Of a stretch of DNA of 43,731 nt, positions 36,759 through 43,679 are shown piece by piece. Every line of letters begins with the position of its first letter. The first letter of the stretch is position 1. The stretch covers positions 1 through 43,731 of the forward strand of contig JAMPGV010000020.1 of assembly GCA_023663735.1 (NCBI GenBank), given 5' to 3'. Below the pieces are notes generated by a model that had not been told where the DNA came from, searched no databases, and saw nothing but the letters and a program-made list of their open reading frames with translations. Both the position numbers and the translations under genes were made by a program. This DNA is from Muribaculum sp. GTDB lineage: Bacteria > Bacillota > Clostridia > Lachnospirales > Lachnospiraceae.

Positions 36759-36877
36759 ATCTCTCCTACACCTTCTGCTATCCTTTTACGGATCCTGTGT
36801 CTTTCTATTAAAAAGTTACCATTTTTTCATATGAATGTCAAACAGTTTCTATGTCACTTGCAACATTTATCGACATG

Positions 36878-37252
36878 CTACTGTTTGTTTTCTTCCAATA
36901 TTTTCACAAAGAGCCGATTTACCTCGCCGAGCTGTTCGGCATACTCTTCAATCTGCTCCCCATTCACCTCCTCGGCGGGCTTATTCTTCAAAGCGTCCGA
37001 TATTTTCGCCGCCGCGGCGCTCACCGGATCCAGCCCAAGATTGGCGGCAACGCCCTTGAGCGTATGCGCGCTGTTAAAAACCGCCGGATAATCTTTGTTG
37101 GAAAGATTTTCCCTGATCGCTTCATAGCTTGTGTCATCCAGAAACCTCATAAGGAATTTCAAATACAGCGCTTCATTCCCCATAAACCGCTGTATTGTTC
37201 CCTTCACATCGGCGCCGTTGTCCTCAAGCTGCTTTCTGAATTTTTCGTCCAT
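36878..37252 (-). CDS. HPt phosphotransfer protein
   Basis: The 124-residue protein is a free-standing histidine phosphotransfer domain with His63 in AHTLKGVAANLG. The ATG at 37252 was chosen because GAGG sites lie just upstream and because the promoter at 37347-37375 puts transcription start at about 37340, which excludes a start at 37342. It is the first gene of the chemosensory operon and may move phosphate between the PAS kinase and the regulators. Confidence 0.92.
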   Translation of the reverse strand: MDEKFRKQLEDNGADVKGTIQRFMGNEALYLKFLMRFLDDTSYEAIRENLSNKDYPAVFNSAHTLKGVAANLGLDPVSAAAAKISDALKNKPAEEVNGEQIEEYAEQLGEVNRLFVKILEENKQ

Positions 37253-37346
37253 TCCTCTTGTCCTCTTTTCTATGGCTTGTTCAAAATAACTGCGGCCGTT
37301 CAGAACCAAAGCCGGAAACGCTGTCTGATTCTGAACAGTCATAATT

Positions 37347-37375
37347 ATTATAAAGGAAATTTCTACATTTGTCCA
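37347..37375 (-). promoter_or_regulatory. Promoter of the chemosensory operon
   Basis: On the minus strand TGGACA (37370-37375) and TATAAT (37347-37352) are 17 bp apart. The leader is about 88 nt. No other strong promoter is seen before cheW, so it may drive all ten genes to the terminator at 26409. Confidence 0.78.
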
Positions 37376-37393
37376 CCGGAAAAAAAGCCCTAA

Positions 37394-37432
37394 AATCAGG
37401 TTCTGGAATCAGATCCTGAAATCAAGTTTAAA
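37394..37432. repeat. Three 13-bp tandem repeats upstream of the chemosensory promoter
   Basis: AATCAGGTTCTGG (37394), AATCAGATCCTGA (37407) and AATCAAGTTTAAA (37420) follow each other with a 13-bp period, the third being worn. They begin 19 bp upstream of the -35 and could bind an activator. Confidence 0.5.
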
Positions 37433-37480
37433 AAACGGAATCATGTAAATACATATACTGCAAATATATTCCCGAAAATT

Positions 37481-37492
37481 ATTGGCAAACAA
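37481..37492 (+). repeat. Left copy of the 12-bp direct repeat flanking the island
   Basis: ATTGGCAAACAA is repeated exactly at 43262-43273. The two copies bracket the AT-rich gene block. It may be an attachment site or insertion footprint. Confidence 0.5.
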
Positions 37493-37523
37493 TAGAATTC
37501 ACGCTTTGCGAGAATTCTATTGT
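37489..37523. terminator. 12-bp inverted repeat at the island edge
   Basis: ACAATAGAATTC and GAATTCTATTGT are perfect arms around an 11-nt loop. On the minus strand it follows the hairpin at 37535-37569; together they may end transcription from the island. It overlaps the left direct repeat and could alternatively be a recombination site. Confidence 0.5.
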
Positions 37524-37534
37524 TATGAATTATA

Positions 37535-37569
37535 AGGGGCTGTCGCTTTAAATTAGCGCGACAGCCCCT
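37535..37569 (-). terminator. Hairpin at the end of the 217-residue protein gene
   Basis: AGGGGCTGTCGC and GCGACAGCCCCT form a perfect 12-bp stem that includes the last codons and stop of the gene. The following TTATAATT is only a weak U-tract. Confidence 0.6.
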
Positions 37570-38201
37570 GCTTCCCCGTCTTCCCTATATTCCGCGAGAA
37601 CCTTCTCAAATCTCGGCTGATTATACAACTCCAAATGATAAAATATTTTTGCATATGCCCAAATGTCATAGTGATAACACTCTCGCCGCTTAAAGCTACA
37701 CCTATGATGCGTCCTGCACAGCGCGTTCAGTAAATTCAGCTGATATTCCTGCGTGTCGCAAATATTCTCATCAACAGCTGGCATCACCATATCGAAATGC
37801 TCCTTGAGGTAAACTTTCATCCGCTCTTTTTTATCAGAAGGAACGTCTACCTCCTTGCCCCAATTATATATCATATAAAATTTGATTACATTCAGTCCCA
37901 CATGCAGGGCAAACAAACTGTTTGCCCTTGGCGCCCCGGAGCCATCCACGCAGACAATCGGCTGAAGTTCAATGACCGCTCCGCAAATGCAGGATGCCAG
38001 TTTATGCCTGTCCAGTCTCGGATTAGACATATGCTGATTTGCACTATCTCTATACTCCTCGAATTTTTTACCCAGATCATAGAAAACCTTTTGATCACGC
38101 ACACAATAGCCGGGGAGTCTATCGCATATTGATTGCAACAATTCGCCAATAATGTAATCAAAGAATAGCTTATATGTGTTTGATGGACATGTCCTTTTCA
38201 T
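37548..38201 (-). CDS. Unrecognised 217-residue island protein
   Basis: I do not recognise this protein. It is soluble, rich in Cys, His and aromatic residues (for example RTHHRCSFKRRECYHYD near residue 165), and probably mostly helical. It starts 14 bp after the 61-residue gene with AAGGAG upstream, so the two form one unit. It lies inside the AT-rich island, next to the candidate defence genes, so it may be an accessory factor or part of a toxin-antitoxin-like pair; this is only suggested by position. Confidence 0.7.
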   Translation of the reverse strand: MKRTCPSNTYKLFFDYIIGELLQSICDRLPGYCVRDQKVFYDLGKKFEEYRDSANQHMSNPRLDRHKLASCICGAVIELQPIVCVDGSGAPRANSLFALHVGLNVIKFYMIYNWGKEVDVPSDKKERMKVYLKEHFDMVMPAVDENICDTQEYQLNLLNALCRTHHRCSFKRRECYHYDIWAYAKIFYHLELYNQPRFEKVLAEYREDGEAGAVALI

Positions 38202-38215
38202 TTGTATCCTTCTCC

Positions 38216-38401
38216 TTAGTCAAATGAAAAGAATTCTTCCGTTCCATCAGCATACCGAAATTTGTGCCGGGGTACCGTACCGCCGCCGCAAAACTCTAAT
38301 ACCATTCCAAAATCATAATCGTCGTTATGATTTTGACAGTCCCTCGCTTGATTCTCATCCAAGGACGCCAATGCGTTTAACATGTTTTCTGCCGCCAGCA
38401 T
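38216..38401 (-). CDS. Unrecognised 61-residue island protein
   Basis: The short acidic product (MLAAENMLNALASLDENQ at the start, EEFFSFD at the end) has no recognised domain. GGAGGG precedes the ATG at 38401, which is preferred to an upstream codon. It is led by a good promoter at 38544-38572 and followed at 14 bp by the 217-residue gene. Confidence 0.65.
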   Translation of the reverse strand: MLAAENMLNALASLDENQARDCQNHNDDYDFGMVLEFCGGGTVPRHKFRYADGTEEFFSFD

Positions 38402-38543
38402 AGTTTTCCCTCCAGTTTCCCACACTTTCCAGAATAAATTTCATTATTCGAATGGATCTTGCTATTTTATGCTTATGCACCATTCACAAATATGTGCAGT
38501 TTTTCCATAATCTTTTTGATACTAGGTTCTTCTCAGTATTAAT

Positions 38544-38572
38544 ATAATACTATAAAACCATAAACCCGTCAA
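38544..38572 (-). promoter_or_regulatory. Promoter of the second island transcript
   Basis: On the minus strand TTGACG (38567-38572) and TATTAT (38544-38549) have a 17-bp spacer. The -10 neighbourhood GTATTATATTA is shared with the promoter region of the DUF4062 gene, suggesting common control. Confidence 0.7.
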
Positions 38573-38593
38573 GCGGTTTTAGGATGAATGCTA

Positions 38594-40036
38594 TTATCCG
38601 ATCGTCAAAGACCGCATCAAGCCTCTATGAACGATACATTCATGATCTTCGATAAATGTCTCGCGGGGGTTTCTGTACTTGAATACAGTATACTCTTTCG
38701 ATTCTTTGGGACGATGCTGCCCTATATATCCATCATTAAACATCTTTTTTAATAGCTCTACTGCATCCACTCCTACAAATTCCTTGTGTTTATCACATTC
38801 CTGCTTAAACGTCTTCACATCAAAGAACTGCTGCCCGATCCTTGACAATACGGTTGGTAAAATCGTCACGACCGCATCTGGAAAGAACCCCGTCAACTCA
38901 TCTTGCATAGCGCTCACAAAATAGTCATTAGAATATTTGTACAAAATTGTTTGAATCATGTTCTCACTAATTCTGGAGCCGTTCACAAATACTTTCTGTG
39001 CCTCCAGCATTAATTGCAAGATATCTCTCGGACGATAAATAATATTATCCAGCACATACTCCAAAGAAGATTTTGAATCAACAACCGGTTGAAAAATCTG
39101 ATTCCATATACTCATGAAATCTTCCTCTTCCTCCCATACATTATCAAATCTCTTTTTCACCAGCTGGATCAGTCTGGACGAGGCAGCCTCGCTGATATCC
39201 TCAATTCTCCAATCCAGTTCAATCTTTGAATCCCGCAGAATTTTTGTAATATTGGGATCCCTACAGATAGTCAAAATATCCGATCTGATAAATATGATGA
39301 TTTTTAAGAAAAAAGTTCCCTTTCTGAAAAAAGAATTAATTTCGTCACAAGCCCGTATTAATCCGGTGAGTACCTTGGGTTCAAAATTGTCCACACTCAA
39401 AATATCGTCCAATCCGTCCACCAGCAGATAATGTTTGGACGATCCAAAATACAAATTTTTAATACATTTTCTGACGGCCAGATAAATCTCTTCCGTTCCC
39501 TGCAATACTTTCTCATGTTCTTTTCTGCTGTCTCTGCCAAAGAAACTTTTTAGATTAAAAGAAGTATTCGTTTCAACCAGCTTTGTCACCGTTCGCGCAA
39601 TGTCATCTGTTTCCAGCAACCCGTTTACGCGAAGCGCTTCCACTAATGTATTGAAAAAATCATTGGAAACATGCACCTGCTTCTCGTTAATCAGTTTAAT
39701 CGCCTCAATCATCAAGATACACTTCCAAAATGATATATACGGATTGCCGCCCAGACTCTGATACGTTTGCAACTGTTCAAACGTTATATTATTAAAATTA
39801 TTTAACGTTTTCTTTGCGGTATAAATATCCCGTTTTCCTTCGAGCAGGCTTATCTTCGCACTATACGCAGTCTTCCCGTCGCCTTTCCTTCCGCTCACAA
39901 TATATTTGTCACCGTCTAACAGTTCACCGATATTATTGTCCGGATCAAAAAAGGAATCAATAAACAGTTCCGGATTTCTTTCCGCCTCCTTTTCTGAATC
40001 AGCCTGCCCTAAAAATACCTCTTTGAAATTGCCCAT
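38594..40036 (-). CDS. P-loop ATPase (Sll1717-like)
   Basis: In this 480-residue protein an ATP-binding domain is marked by Walker A GRKGDGKTA (49-57) and a Walker B-like YLLVDGLDD (203-211). The N-terminal pattern NPELFIDSFFDP followed by the P-loop resembles the Sll1717 group of P-loop ATPases; the C-terminal part (about 350-480) seems to be a winged-helix-like region. Such proteins are frequent in variable islands. GGAGGG is 7 bp before the ATG. It follows the Gre-like gene by 76 bp. It could sense infection or act on nucleic acid, but no effector domain is visible. Confidence 0.8.
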   Translation of the reverse strand: MGNFKEVFLGQADSEKEAERNPELFIDSFFDPDNNIGELLDGDKYIVSGRKGDGKTAYSAKISLLEGKRDIYTAKKTLNNFNNITFEQLQTYQSLGGNPYISFWKCILMIEAIKLINEKQVHVSNDFFNTLVEALRVNGLLETDDIARTVTKLVETNTSFNLKSFFGRDSRKEHEKVLQGTEEIYLAVRKCIKNLYFGSSKHYLLVDGLDDILSVDNFEPKVLTGLIRACDEINSFFRKGTFFLKIIIFIRSDILTICRDPNITKILRDSKIELDWRIEDISEAASSRLIQLVKKRFDNVWEEEEDFMSIWNQIFQPVVDSKSSLEYVLDNIIYRPRDILQLMLEAQKVFVNGSRISENMIQTILYKYSNDYFVSAMQDELTGFFPDAVVTILPTVLSRIGQQFFDVKTFKQECDKHKEFVGVDAVELLKKMFNDGYIGQHRPKESKEYTVFKYRNPRETFIEDHECIVHRGLMRSLTIG

Positions 40037-40112
40037 AAAGATTTCCCTCCGTATTTCAATTCTCCCCTTATGTATAAGCGCTCATCTTCCCTTTAGGCGT
40101 TCGGGCATCATT

Positions 40113-40799
40113 TCATACCTCCAACTCAGCAATCACTACTTCTTCCCTTGTATTTTCCGAAATAATTACCCGATCGCCCTTCTTCCTCCCTAATAGCACT
40201 TTCGCTAATGGCGTCTGTTTCGAAATACAGAAAATGTTTTCCCCATCCACCACGATTTCCATGCCGCCAATATAATTAACAATATAGTAAACTTCTCTTC
40301 CTCCATACGCGTCTAATAACGTTACAACCGACTCTATAGAAACGGTGCTTTTGCTATCTGCCCGTTGTATTTCTCTTATCTGGTATTCGAGATACTGCCG
40401 ATCCTCCTCAACGACTATGCTATCGCCTACTCCTGCCCCCACAAAAGCTCCTATATATTTATCTGGAATTCTTGCTTCGCCCGTCGTCAAAAGAGCAAAT
40501 TTATCTGTTCGTTGATATTCCTTATTTACAATTAAATCTGCATAAACAATGTCAGACATATTGGCAAATCGCTTATCTTCCCGCAGACTATTTATATATT
40601 GTTCCAGTTCCTTTACTTCTCTTAAACATCCATCGGCCAGCCAAGCTGTTTCTGTTTTGGAAGAGTCGTATCTGGTAACCATTCTCCCCTCTGCCTCAAT
40701 CGTATCATTTTTAGCCACCTCATAGCTAGCCTTAGCCTTTTCCAATTTCCTTTCGATAGCTTGTATATAGGCTTCTTTCAGTTTCGTTTTGTCAAACAT
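40113..40799 (-). CDS. GreA/GreB-like transcription factor
   Basis: The 228-residue protein has an N-terminal coiled coil (about 5-75) broken by an acidic turn (DTIEAEGRMVTRYDSSKTE, about 32-50), like the finger of Gre factors that enters the RNA polymerase channel. Residues 170-228 fit the GreA/GreB C-terminal FKBP-like domain (EIVVDGENIFCISKQTPLAK, LLGRKKGDRV). A middle insert of about 90 residues makes it longer than GreA (about 158). It lies 14 bp after the radical SAM gene. Gre factors make the polymerase cut back blocked RNA ends, which fits a protective role in this operon (inference). Confidence 0.75.
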   Translation of the reverse strand: MFDKTKLKEAYIQAIERKLEKAKASYEVAKNDTIEAEGRMVTRYDSSKTETAWLADGCLREVKELEQYINSLREDKRFANMSDIVYADLIVNKEYQRTDKFALLTTGEARIPDKYIGAFVGAGVGDSIVVEEDRQYLEYQIREIQRADSKSTVSIESVVTLLDAYGGREVYYIVNYIGGMEIVVDGENIFCISKQTPLAKVLLGRKKGDRVIISENTREEVVIAELEV

Positions 40800-40813
40800 A
40801 TCTATTCCTCTTT

Positions 40814-41659
40814 CTATTCTTCCATTATAAAGTGTGTACGCTCCTCATGAAGTTCTTTTTGATATAATTCATGCATCCACAGATGTTTTAAATCATCCAC
40901 CAGTACATTCCCTATGATTTGGTCTTGCAAATGATAGGATATCTTAACGTCAGCATTTGGAAAAATCACAAAATACGCTGCTTCTATATTATCTCTCCCA
41001 CTTATAGAAAGCAATACATCTTTACCTTCCATATATTTGCGCATATCTTGTGCTGCTTGCTTAAAATCATCATCTGCAATAGAAAATTTTCCGTTAAATT
41101 CTTTTGCATTCCCTCTCAGGGGAACAAACTGAAATAATTTCCATCGATCAACAGAGTAATGTGTGATAATGTCAGCAATTTCAAAAATAGACTGAAAATT
41201 AATACAACTGACTAATGTATTGATTTTAATTCTACACTTTCTTCTTTTATAATGCAATGCATATTCCAAAACTTCTATTACACGATTAAAATGATTTGAA
41301 TTCCTAGTCATTTCACTTTGAATGTTTTCTGTTGCTCCATCCAACGATAATGTCAACCAGTCCAAGTTTTCAAGGCAAAAATCACGCACCTTACCTTCCA
41401 ATAAGATGGCATTTGTTGTTAAAGACACAATAAGTCCTTGGTTTTTAGCATATTCTATTAAGGTTTTAATTTCTGGAAGCAGCAACGGTTCGCCACCAGC
41501 AAATGTCAATTTTTGAATTCCTGATAACGCCACTTTATCAATCACTTTTTTTCTGTCTTCAAAATCTAAATCCAAAGACACCTGATCCCTATAACAAAAC
41601 TCGCAATTATCATTGCACCGCCTTGTTATATTCCAACAAACAGAATTTGGCATTTTCAT
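40814..41659 (-). CDS. Viperin-like radical SAM enzyme
   Basis: In this 281-residue protein the 4Fe-4S/SAM site is C15-x3-C19-x2-C22, with GGEP at 55-58. Several places resemble viperins: Lys50 just before the GGEP strand, IKINT with Lys145 and Asn147, DRWKLFQ with Arg172 and Lys174, and RDN..EAAYFVIFP with Tyr229. From memory these correspond to the nucleotide-contacting positions of animal viperin. SLDG at 105-108 is more like ordinary radical SAM proteins, so it may be a distant viperin relative. Viperins turn CTP, GTP or UTP into 3'-deoxy-3',4'-didehydro chain terminators. Its ATG overlaps the DUF4062 stop (ATGA). Confidence 0.75.
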   Translation of the reverse strand: MKMPNSVCWNITRRCNDNCEFCYRDQVSLDLDFEDRKKVIDKVALSGIQKLTFAGGEPLLLPEIKTLIEYAKNQGLIVSLTTNAILLEGKVRDFCLENLDWLTLSLDGATENIQSEMTRNSNHFNRVIEVLEYALHYKRRKCRIKINTLVSCINFQSIFEIADIITHYSVDRWKLFQFVPLRGNAKEFNGKFSIADDDFKQAAQDMRKYMEGKDVLLSISGRDNIEAAYFVIFPNADVKISYHLQDQIIGNVLVDDLKHLWMHELYQKELHEERTHFIMEE

Positions 41660-43050
41660 TGCATTTTCCCCTGACGTTTTAAATATTTTAAATAATCTGT
41701 ATGCGAATCGATAAGCATTTTAGCAATATAATCTTCACAAAATTCTTCTGTCGCTTCTTTCCGATTCTGCATATTATATTGTTCAACCGTACTCTTAATA
41801 ATTTTCTTCATTTGAATTAATGTCAATGGTTTCGCAGGAAGCTTCACCGCAATTCGTTCCTGTGAACACTCAGTATAAGGATGAATTTTTTGTATTTCAC
41901 ATACATATGCTGCGTCAAAATGTCTTAAATGACGCTTTTCGTGATAGCACTTTGCACTACCATCTTCTACAAACAGATAATTATAATGTGGTGGGCGACA
42001 GATTGTAAACTGGGCAGAAAATTCACCCGAATAATGATTATAGCTCGAATATAAATCAATGGGCCATACATCCAATCCAGCCTCTACCTTTGCTTTCATA
42101 ATTGCTGTTACCTCAGGAGAATCCTCATCCACAAATGCATGTCCTCCAGGAAACATGAATCGCCCGCCTTTAGAGTATGCTGAATTACAAACAAGATACG
42201 TCGTAATCACATTTTCTTCTTTATCGTATATAAAAGGAATACATGTACCCGTCAATGCGGTAGACGACCCGTTAAAAACTGGCAGTACTCCCTTAAATAC
42301 ATCTATTGTACCTTGCGTTAATTTCTTTATTTCTTTGTTTAGCCTTTCAATTTGAGCATTCTTTTCCCTAAGTTCTTTTTTCACCTCATCGCCGTCAATC
42401 AGTCCATCAATGTCTGCACCATCTATTATTAAGCGATTCTGAATGTGAGAAAATATCTGTATAATGCTACTGCTTATTCCACTAGAATGATTCGCATCAT
42501 AAGTTGCAAACCACTGACGCTCGACTTGCGATATTAACTTATTATACTTTTTCTGTCCCTTCTCATAATCATTTAAAAGCTTCTTCCGTTTTTGCATATT
42601 TATATCTTCTTCATCAGGTTTTGATGATATAAAAACATCAAGTCGCTTGTGAAACCCCTTCTCATTTTCAATATTCTCTTGTACAATACAATAAGATAAT
42701 ATGTTTTTATGCTTAGCATATAAATACTCAAAATGCGTATAAGAAATACTACAATTCCCTGTCTTATTCCGCTTCGCATCACAGCAGCTCTGTACCGGAC
42801 ATTCCACACACCCAAGTCCTTCTCCTATAATACTGCCATAGGTAAATCCTAAAACAAAAATTACAACATCAGCATGATCCAAATTATCTTTCATCACATC
42901 TATACTTGTCTGCCCATGGTTCCCGGAAAACCCTTCCATAGCAACCGGAATATGACCGTTCCTCCAAATAAGCTCCCGCAAGATAGTACGTTCTTCGTCC
43001 ATCATAGCGCCAACAGATGAAACAAATATACGAAGTCTTTTTTTATCCAT
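41656..43050 (-). CDS. DUF4062 domain - coiled coil - degenerate Nudix fusion protein
   Basis: In this 464-residue protein residues 5-125 match DUF4062 (RIFVSSVGAMMDEERTIL; VIFVLGFTYGS; SYTHFEYLYA), a domain found in NTPase-linked defence and signalling proteins. A cysteine-rich insert (Cys81, 84, 89, 90, 100) lies between YGS and SYTH. A coiled coil (about 221-246) leads to a Nudix-like domain (about 250-400) with FPGGHAFVDEDSPE, but the REUxEE part of the Nudix box reads MKAKVE, so most metal ligands are gone. It may bind rather than hydrolyse nucleotides. GGGAGAG precedes the ATG; it is the first gene of the island operon. Confidence 0.8.
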   Translation of the reverse strand: MDKKRLRIFVSSVGAMMDEERTILRELIWRNGHIPVAMEGFSGNHGQTSIDVMKDNLDHADVVIFVLGFTYGSIIGEGLGCVECPVQSCCDAKRNKTGNCSISYTHFEYLYAKHKNILSYCIVQENIENEKGFHKRLDVFISSKPDEEDINMQKRKKLLNDYEKGQKKYNKLISQVERQWFATYDANHSSGISSSIIQIFSHIQNRLIIDGADIDGLIDGDEVKKELREKNAQIERLNKEIKKLTQGTIDVFKGVLPVFNGSSTALTGTCIPFIYDKEENVITTYLVCNSAYSKGGRFMFPGGHAFVDEDSPEVTAIMKAKVEAGLDVWPIDLYSSYNHYSGEFSAQFTICRPPHYNYLFVEDGSAKCYHEKRHLRHFDAAYVCEIQKIHPYTECSQERIAVKLPAKPLTLIQMKKIIKSTVEQYNMQNRKEATEEFCEDYIAKMLIDSHTDYLKYLKRQGKMQ

Positions 43051-43130
43051 AATTTTCTCTCCCTGTGCATTCCTCTATTAAATGCATTATCTTTTGTCGG
43101 AAACAAATAATATGTCTTTTTATTGATAAT

Positions 43131-43159
43131 ATAATACCATAAAATTTTACATAAATCCA
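43131..43159 (-). promoter_or_regulatory. Probable promoter of the island operon
   Basis: On the minus strand TGG precedes TATTAT (-10 at 43131-43136), an extended -10; the -35 position (43154-43159) reads TGGATT, which is weak. TTTTATGGTATTATATTA here matches TTTTATAGTATTATATTA at the second island promoter. The leader would be about 75 nt. Confidence 0.55.
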
Positions 43160-43261
43160 CATATATTTTGCAAAAAATATCTTTTACGCGTATTTTGACC
43201 AAAAACAGGAATATCTCGACTTGATTTTCTCACAATATTCTGGTATATTTAGTACCATTGC

Positions 43262-43273
43262 ATTGGCAAACAA
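43262..43273 (+). repeat. Right copy of the 12-bp direct repeat flanking the island
   Basis: ATTGGCAAACAA is identical to 37481-37492. Together they bound 5.8 kb of AT-rich DNA holding all six island genes. Confidence 0.5.
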
Positions 43274-43291
43274 CCACACTGATTTCGCTCT

Positions 43292-43326
43292 ACTAAAATA
43301 AGGAACCGCCTTTTTGCAACGGTTCC
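43292..43326 (-). terminator. Hairpin terminator upstream of the island operon
   Basis: GGAACCG and CGGTTCC (43302-43308, 43320-43326) form a stem; on the minus strand it is followed by TTATTTTAG. It would end transcription coming from the fragment at 43434-43679 and insulate the island. Nothing convincing is seen between 43327 and 43433. Confidence 0.6.
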
Positions 43327-43433
43327 GCCAGCTTTGTCTCGTAAATCGCTAAGGAACGACTCTGCTCTGTTCGGTTCTGTAGACGATTCCCGCTCTAGTC
43401 GTAACCAACGCATAGGAACGGTAAGAAGAGTCC

Positions 43434-43679
43434 CTATTCCTCTAAAATCTCCTGCATCCGCTCAATCACTTCCCTCTCTCCCTCGATCTGCTTCTCCAAA
43501 CATGCAATCTTCTCCTGTGCTTCTCGTCTCCGCTCCCACGCGGCGGCATATTGCAGCGCTCTGTTCAAGCCCGCAAGCTCAAGCTCCGAGGGCAGCTCTC
43601 TGGTGAGTGTCACTTCCACCGCCTTCAGCTGACAGCTGAGTCCGTCACAGGTTCTCTTGTCCTCACCACCGATTGCTCG
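43434..43679 (-). pseudogene. Truncated coiled-coil gene remnant
   Basis: An open frame of about 81 codons ends at 43434. The C-terminal part is a charged coiled coil (ERRREAQEKIACLEKQIEGE). The frame is closed upstream by a stop at 43680-43682 and has no ATG, only a GTG at 43619 without a good ribosome binding site. It could be the 3' remnant of a longer gene, or a short gene starting at the GTG. No family recognised. Confidence 0.4.

Noticed and set aside
37252-37342. Earlier start for the HPt gene at 37342
   Set aside because: The codon lies at the predicted transcription start, 5 bp from the -10 box, and lacks a ribosome binding site.
43340-43420. Possible tRNA-like fold (GGTTC and GATTCCCGC strings, ACGACT/AGTCGT arms)
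   Set aside because: No acceptor stem, anticodon arm or CCA end can be fitted; the pairing is only 6 bp.
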